This document shows, in pieces, positions 41,938 through 44,508 of a DNA stretch of 44,508 nucleotides. Under the pieces are notes generated by a model. It was not told the origin of the DNA and did no database searches. It saw only the letters and a list, made by a program, of their open reading frames with translations. Made by a program: the position numbers and the translations under genes. The DNA comes from Bryobacteraceae bacterium (GTDB taxonomy: Bacteria > Acidobacteriota > Terriglobia > Bryobacterales > Bryobacteraceae). Position 1 is the first letter of the stretch; each line of letters begins with the position of its first letter. The stretch covers positions 1-44,508 of the forward strand of contig JAICXK010000011.1 in assembly GCA_025980435.1 (NCBI GenBank), in the 5' to 3' direction.

Positions 41938-44508
41938 ATGCAAAAGCGCGGATGGCAAATTCTGCTCTTTTTGGCGCCCTTTGCCTGGGCACAGGCGCAA
42001 GCTCAAACCGTCTGGCAGATCGGGAACTTCGATCAATCCCCGGTGGAGTTTTCACAGAAGGCGGAGAGTTCCGTCATCTTCAGTCCTGAGAAAGATAAGG
42101 CCGCGAGTTGGCCGGGACATCAATTAAGCGGCAATTCATATCAAATCATCTTCGCGCTTGAATCGATCCGGGGTGCATACTCGCTAAAAATTGCCACCCT
42201 GATTGACCAACCCAGAGTTCCGGCGCTTCGGATTGAGGTCAACGGCCACTCGGGAACATTCTTTCTTCACCCGAAACTAAGTTATGCGCGCAGCGACTTC
42301 TCTTACGCCTTCGATCCGCACGAGTCACAGAGCGCTTTGGATATCAATATTCCAGCAGCGTTCCTAAAGCCTGGCGACAATCGCCTCACGATCACTTGCA
42401 TAGATGATCCACCGACACCTTCCGGAGAAAAGGAGATCGGCGGCATCAGCTACGACGCGCTCAGCCTTCAGCAGGACTCCTCCGGCTCCGAGCCGGTAAC
42501 TACAGTTACCGCAGAACCAACTCTTTTCTACCGGCATACCGCGGCCGGGTTAACCGAAATAGTGAATGCGCTCATCCGGTTCGCTCATCCGTGGAAAGCC
42601 GGCACTGCCGATCTCGAACTCAGCGGTCATCATTTCACGGCCAAGGTGCCGGCCGGCGAATTCGGTGAAGAGCGGATCTCCTTCGATGTTCCCGAATGGA
42701 GCGGAACGGTCAAGGGGATGATTCGGATCGCCCCTGAAATGAAGCGCGCCCTCGAAGTGAGCCTTACGCCTGCGCGCAAGTGGACCATCTTCGTCGTGCC
42801 GCACACCCATCTCGACGTGGGCTACACAGATTACCAGGGCAAAGTAGCCGAGACACAGGCGCGAGTGCTCACCCAAGCCGGCAATCTCATCCACGAGCAT
42901 CCCGATTTTCGCTTCTCGATGGATGGTTCGTGGAATCTGGAGCAACTCCTGAACACCCGCCCGCAAGCGAAGCGAGAAGAGATTCTGGACCTGATCCGCA
43001 CAGGCAAAATGGCCATGCCTGCGCAGAATTGCAATCTTCTGACGGGTTATGCCTCGCTTGAAACGCTGTATCGCTCTCTCTACGTTTCGAAGGAACTGGC
43101 CAAGCGCTATGGCCTGCCTTACGAATATGCCAACATCACCGATGTTCCCAGCTACTCCGGCAGTTATCCGTCTGTACTCGCCAGCAGCGGCGTGAAGTAC
43201 TGGGTTGCGGCATCGAATAATGATCGCGCTCCTATCTTTTATTACGATCACTGGAACGAGAAGTCGCCTTTCTGGTGGGTCGGCCCGGATGGCAAGAAAG
43301 TTCTCTTCTGGTACTCGCGGCATTATATGCAGGTGCAAACCCTGTTCGGGCTGCCGCCGCAACTGGATGCGGTTCGCGAGTCGCTGCCTATCTTTTTGCA
43401 GGCTTACTCAAAGCCCACTTACAAGCCCGATGTGGCGCTCATCTACGGGACACAAGTGGAGAACACGGATCTCTTTCCATCCACGGCCACGTTTGCCGAC
43501 GATTGGAACAAGCTCTACGCCTACCCAAAGCTCACCTACGCCACGTTTCCCGATTTCTTCCACTACATCGAAGCGCATTTTGGAAACGATCTGGCAAGCT
43601 TCCAAGGTGACGGCGGCGGATATTGGGAAGACGGCATCGGAAGCGACGCATTCTACGAACAGGAAGACCGCGAGAACCAGCATCGGGCGCTATCGGCCGA
43701 AGTCCTCTCGACTGTCACGCATTCGGTTGATCAAAATCTGAATCCGCCAGCCGGGCTCTTCGCGGACATCTGGCAAAACATCGTTCTCTTCTCCGAGCAC
43801 ACATGGGCGTCGTATAACTCCATTTCGCAACCGGATCACGAAGAAACCGTCAAGCAACTCCGAGTGAAGGACGATCGCGCGGACCGGGCCGCTCTGGAGA
43901 TCGAGGATGTCATGAACCGCTCCATGAGCCAGTTGGCAAACCAGATTCATATTCCGGCCAACACGCTGGTTGTCTTCAATTCATTGAACTGGCAACGGGA
44001 CCTGGTTGTAGAAACGGATCTGCTGGAACATCCGAAGCTCATCGACCTGACAACCCAACAGGAAGTGCCGCTTGAGATTCTGTCGAACAAGGAAAGCTTC
44101 CTGCGCGTCCGCTTTCTGGCAAAGAATGTGCCGGCGATTGGCTACAGGTGCTTCCGCATCGAATACGGGAAACAAGGGCCGGATGAAGCGCCGCGATCCA
44201 ATGACCTAACGGTTGAAAACTCCTTCTACCGCGTAAAGGTGGACGAAGCCAGCGGCGCCATCAGCAGCATTTACGATAAGCAACTGGGGCGCGAAATCGT
44301 AGACGCGAAGAGCCCGTATAAATTTGGACAGTATCTCTATGTCACGGGCGGCGATGGCGATACCCAAATGATCAATCCGTTTCCGGCGCTGCCTCCCGGC
44401 GAACTTACCGTGCATCCGGCAAGCGAGGGGAAATTCCTCGGGACAGAGCAGATGCCCTGGGGCCAGTCGATTCGCATGACGAGTTCCAGCTTGAACACGC
44501 CCCGGATC
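41938..44508 (+). CDS. GH38 alpha-mannosidase-like enzyme with lyase-type N-terminal domain (3' end outside the window)
   Basis: An open frame of 857 codons runs off the right edge. A signal peptide (MQKRGWQILLFLAPFAWAQA) is followed by a domain resembling the CBM-like third domain of rhamnogalacturonan lyases (PL4), beginning TVWQIGNFDQSPVEF, to about residue 170. A linker domain leads to a GH38 core with VVPHTHLDVGY: His291 and Asp293 are the expected zinc ligands, Asp402 (NITDVPSYSG) the nucleophile, and LFSEHTWASYNSI holds the last zinc His. The beta domain begins near residue 680. It should hydrolyse alpha-mannosides or similar glycans outside the cytoplasm. It starts 5 nt after the small secreted protein. 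Confidence 0.9.
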   Translation, partial: MQKRGWQILLFLAPFAWAQAQAQTVWQIGNFDQSPVEFSQKAESSVIFSPEKDKAASWPGHQLSGNSYQIIFALESIRGAYSLKIATLIDQPRVPALRIEVNGHSGTFFLHPKLSYARSDFSYAFDPHESQSALDINIPAAFLKPGDNRLTITCIDDPPTPSGEKEIGGISYDALSLQQDSSGSEPVTTVTAEPTLFYRHTAAGLTEIVNALIRFAHPWKAGTADLELSGHHFTAKVPAGEFGEERISFDVPEWSGTVKGMIRIAPEMKRALEVSLTPARKWTIFVVPHTHLDVGYTDYQGKVAETQARVLTQAGNLIHEHPDFRFSMDGSWNLEQLLNTRPQAKREEILDLIRTGKMAMPAQNCNLLTGYASLETLYRSLYVSKELAKRYGLPYEYANITDVPSYSGSYPSVLASSGVKYWVAASNNDRAPIFYYDHWNEKSPFWWVGPDGKKVLFWYSRHYMQVQTLFGLPPQLDAVRESLPIFLQAYSKPTYKPDVALIYGTQVENTDLFPSTATFADDWNKLYAYPKLTYATFPDFFHYIEAHFGNDLASFQGDGGGYWEDGIGSDAFYEQEDRENQHRALSAEVLSTVTHSVDQNLNPPAGLFADIWQNIVLFSEHTWASYNSISQPDHEETVKQLRVKDDRADRAALEIEDVMNRSMSQLANQIHIPANTLVVFNSLNWQRDLVVETDLLEHPKLIDLTTQQEVPLEILSNKESFLRVRFLAKNVPAIGYRCFRIEYGKQGPDEAPRSNDLTVENSFYRVKVDEASGAISSIYDKQLGREIVDAKSPYKFGQYLYVTGGDGDTQMINPFPALPPGELTVHPASEGKFLGTEQMPWGQSIRMTSSSLNTPRI

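Noticed and set aside
1-44508. tRNA, rRNA, CRISPR array, insertion sequence or prophage
   Set aside because: No cloverleaf, direct-repeat array, transposase/integrase motif or terminal inverted repeats were seen on either strand.

Overview
The window reads as chromosomal DNA of an Acidobacteriota member, most like the Solibacter/Bryobacter group. This is inferred from gene content (hopanoid genes including HpnJ and HpnI, a PQQ-enzyme relative without the vicinal cysteines, many secreted glycosidases, a small lipoprotein-type metal efflux operon) and from dense gene packing with many 1-4 nt overlaps. No rRNA, tRNA, CRISPR array, insertion sequence or phage gene was found. All assignments come from reading motifs; no database search was run.

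Layout. (1) 1-6491: a sugar-use operon on the + strand: the tail of a TPR protein, an MFS sugar porter, an L-arabinose-isomerase-family enzyme, a GH39-like secreted glycosidase and a full-length GH59 galactocerebrosidase homologue. (2) 6505-7980: a ribbon-helix-helix antitoxin, a PIN-domain toxin and an AAC(3)-type acetyltransferase, tightly coupled. (3) 8138-17406: a long + strand run of ispH, squalene-hopene cyclase, hpnH, hpnA and then a CDP-3,6-dideoxyhexose set (rfbF, rfbG, rfbH and a short-chain reductase/epimerase). (4) 17421-24325: a secreted PhoD-like phosphatase, converging with zero spacing on a two-gene minus-strand operon (alkaline-phosphatase-superfamily enzyme plus an unrecognised secreted protein). 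(5) 24458-30483: a histidine-rich small membrane protein and a CzcCBA heavy-metal RND efflux system. (6) 30610-32090: a SnoaL-like protein, a small membrane-anchored protein and an OmpH/Skp chaperone. (7) 32192-35622: a second hopanoid operon on the minus strand, hpnJ, two half-size DMT transporters and hpnI, with no hpnK. (8) 35763-41932: a LolA-like secreted protein, an F420/NADP-type oxidoreductase, a di-heme cytochrome c plus PQQ-like beta-propeller pair, an HPP membrane protein, a DUF4142 protein and a small secreted protein. (9) 41938 to the right end: a GH38 alpha-mannosidase-like enzyme with a lyase-type N-terminal domain, cut by the window edge.

The most interesting theme is hopanoid lipid modification. 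The first locus makes the hopane skeleton and the adenosyl side-chain precursor and runs without a break into genes for an activated deoxysugar. The second carries the GT21-type glycosyltransferase HpnI and radical SAM HpnJ around a pair of small transporters where the deacetylase HpnK would be expected. Together they suggest that this lineage may decorate hopanoids with an unusual sugar and move the product or a lipid-linked intermediate across the membrane. That is inference; the sequence shows only the gene order and the enzyme families.
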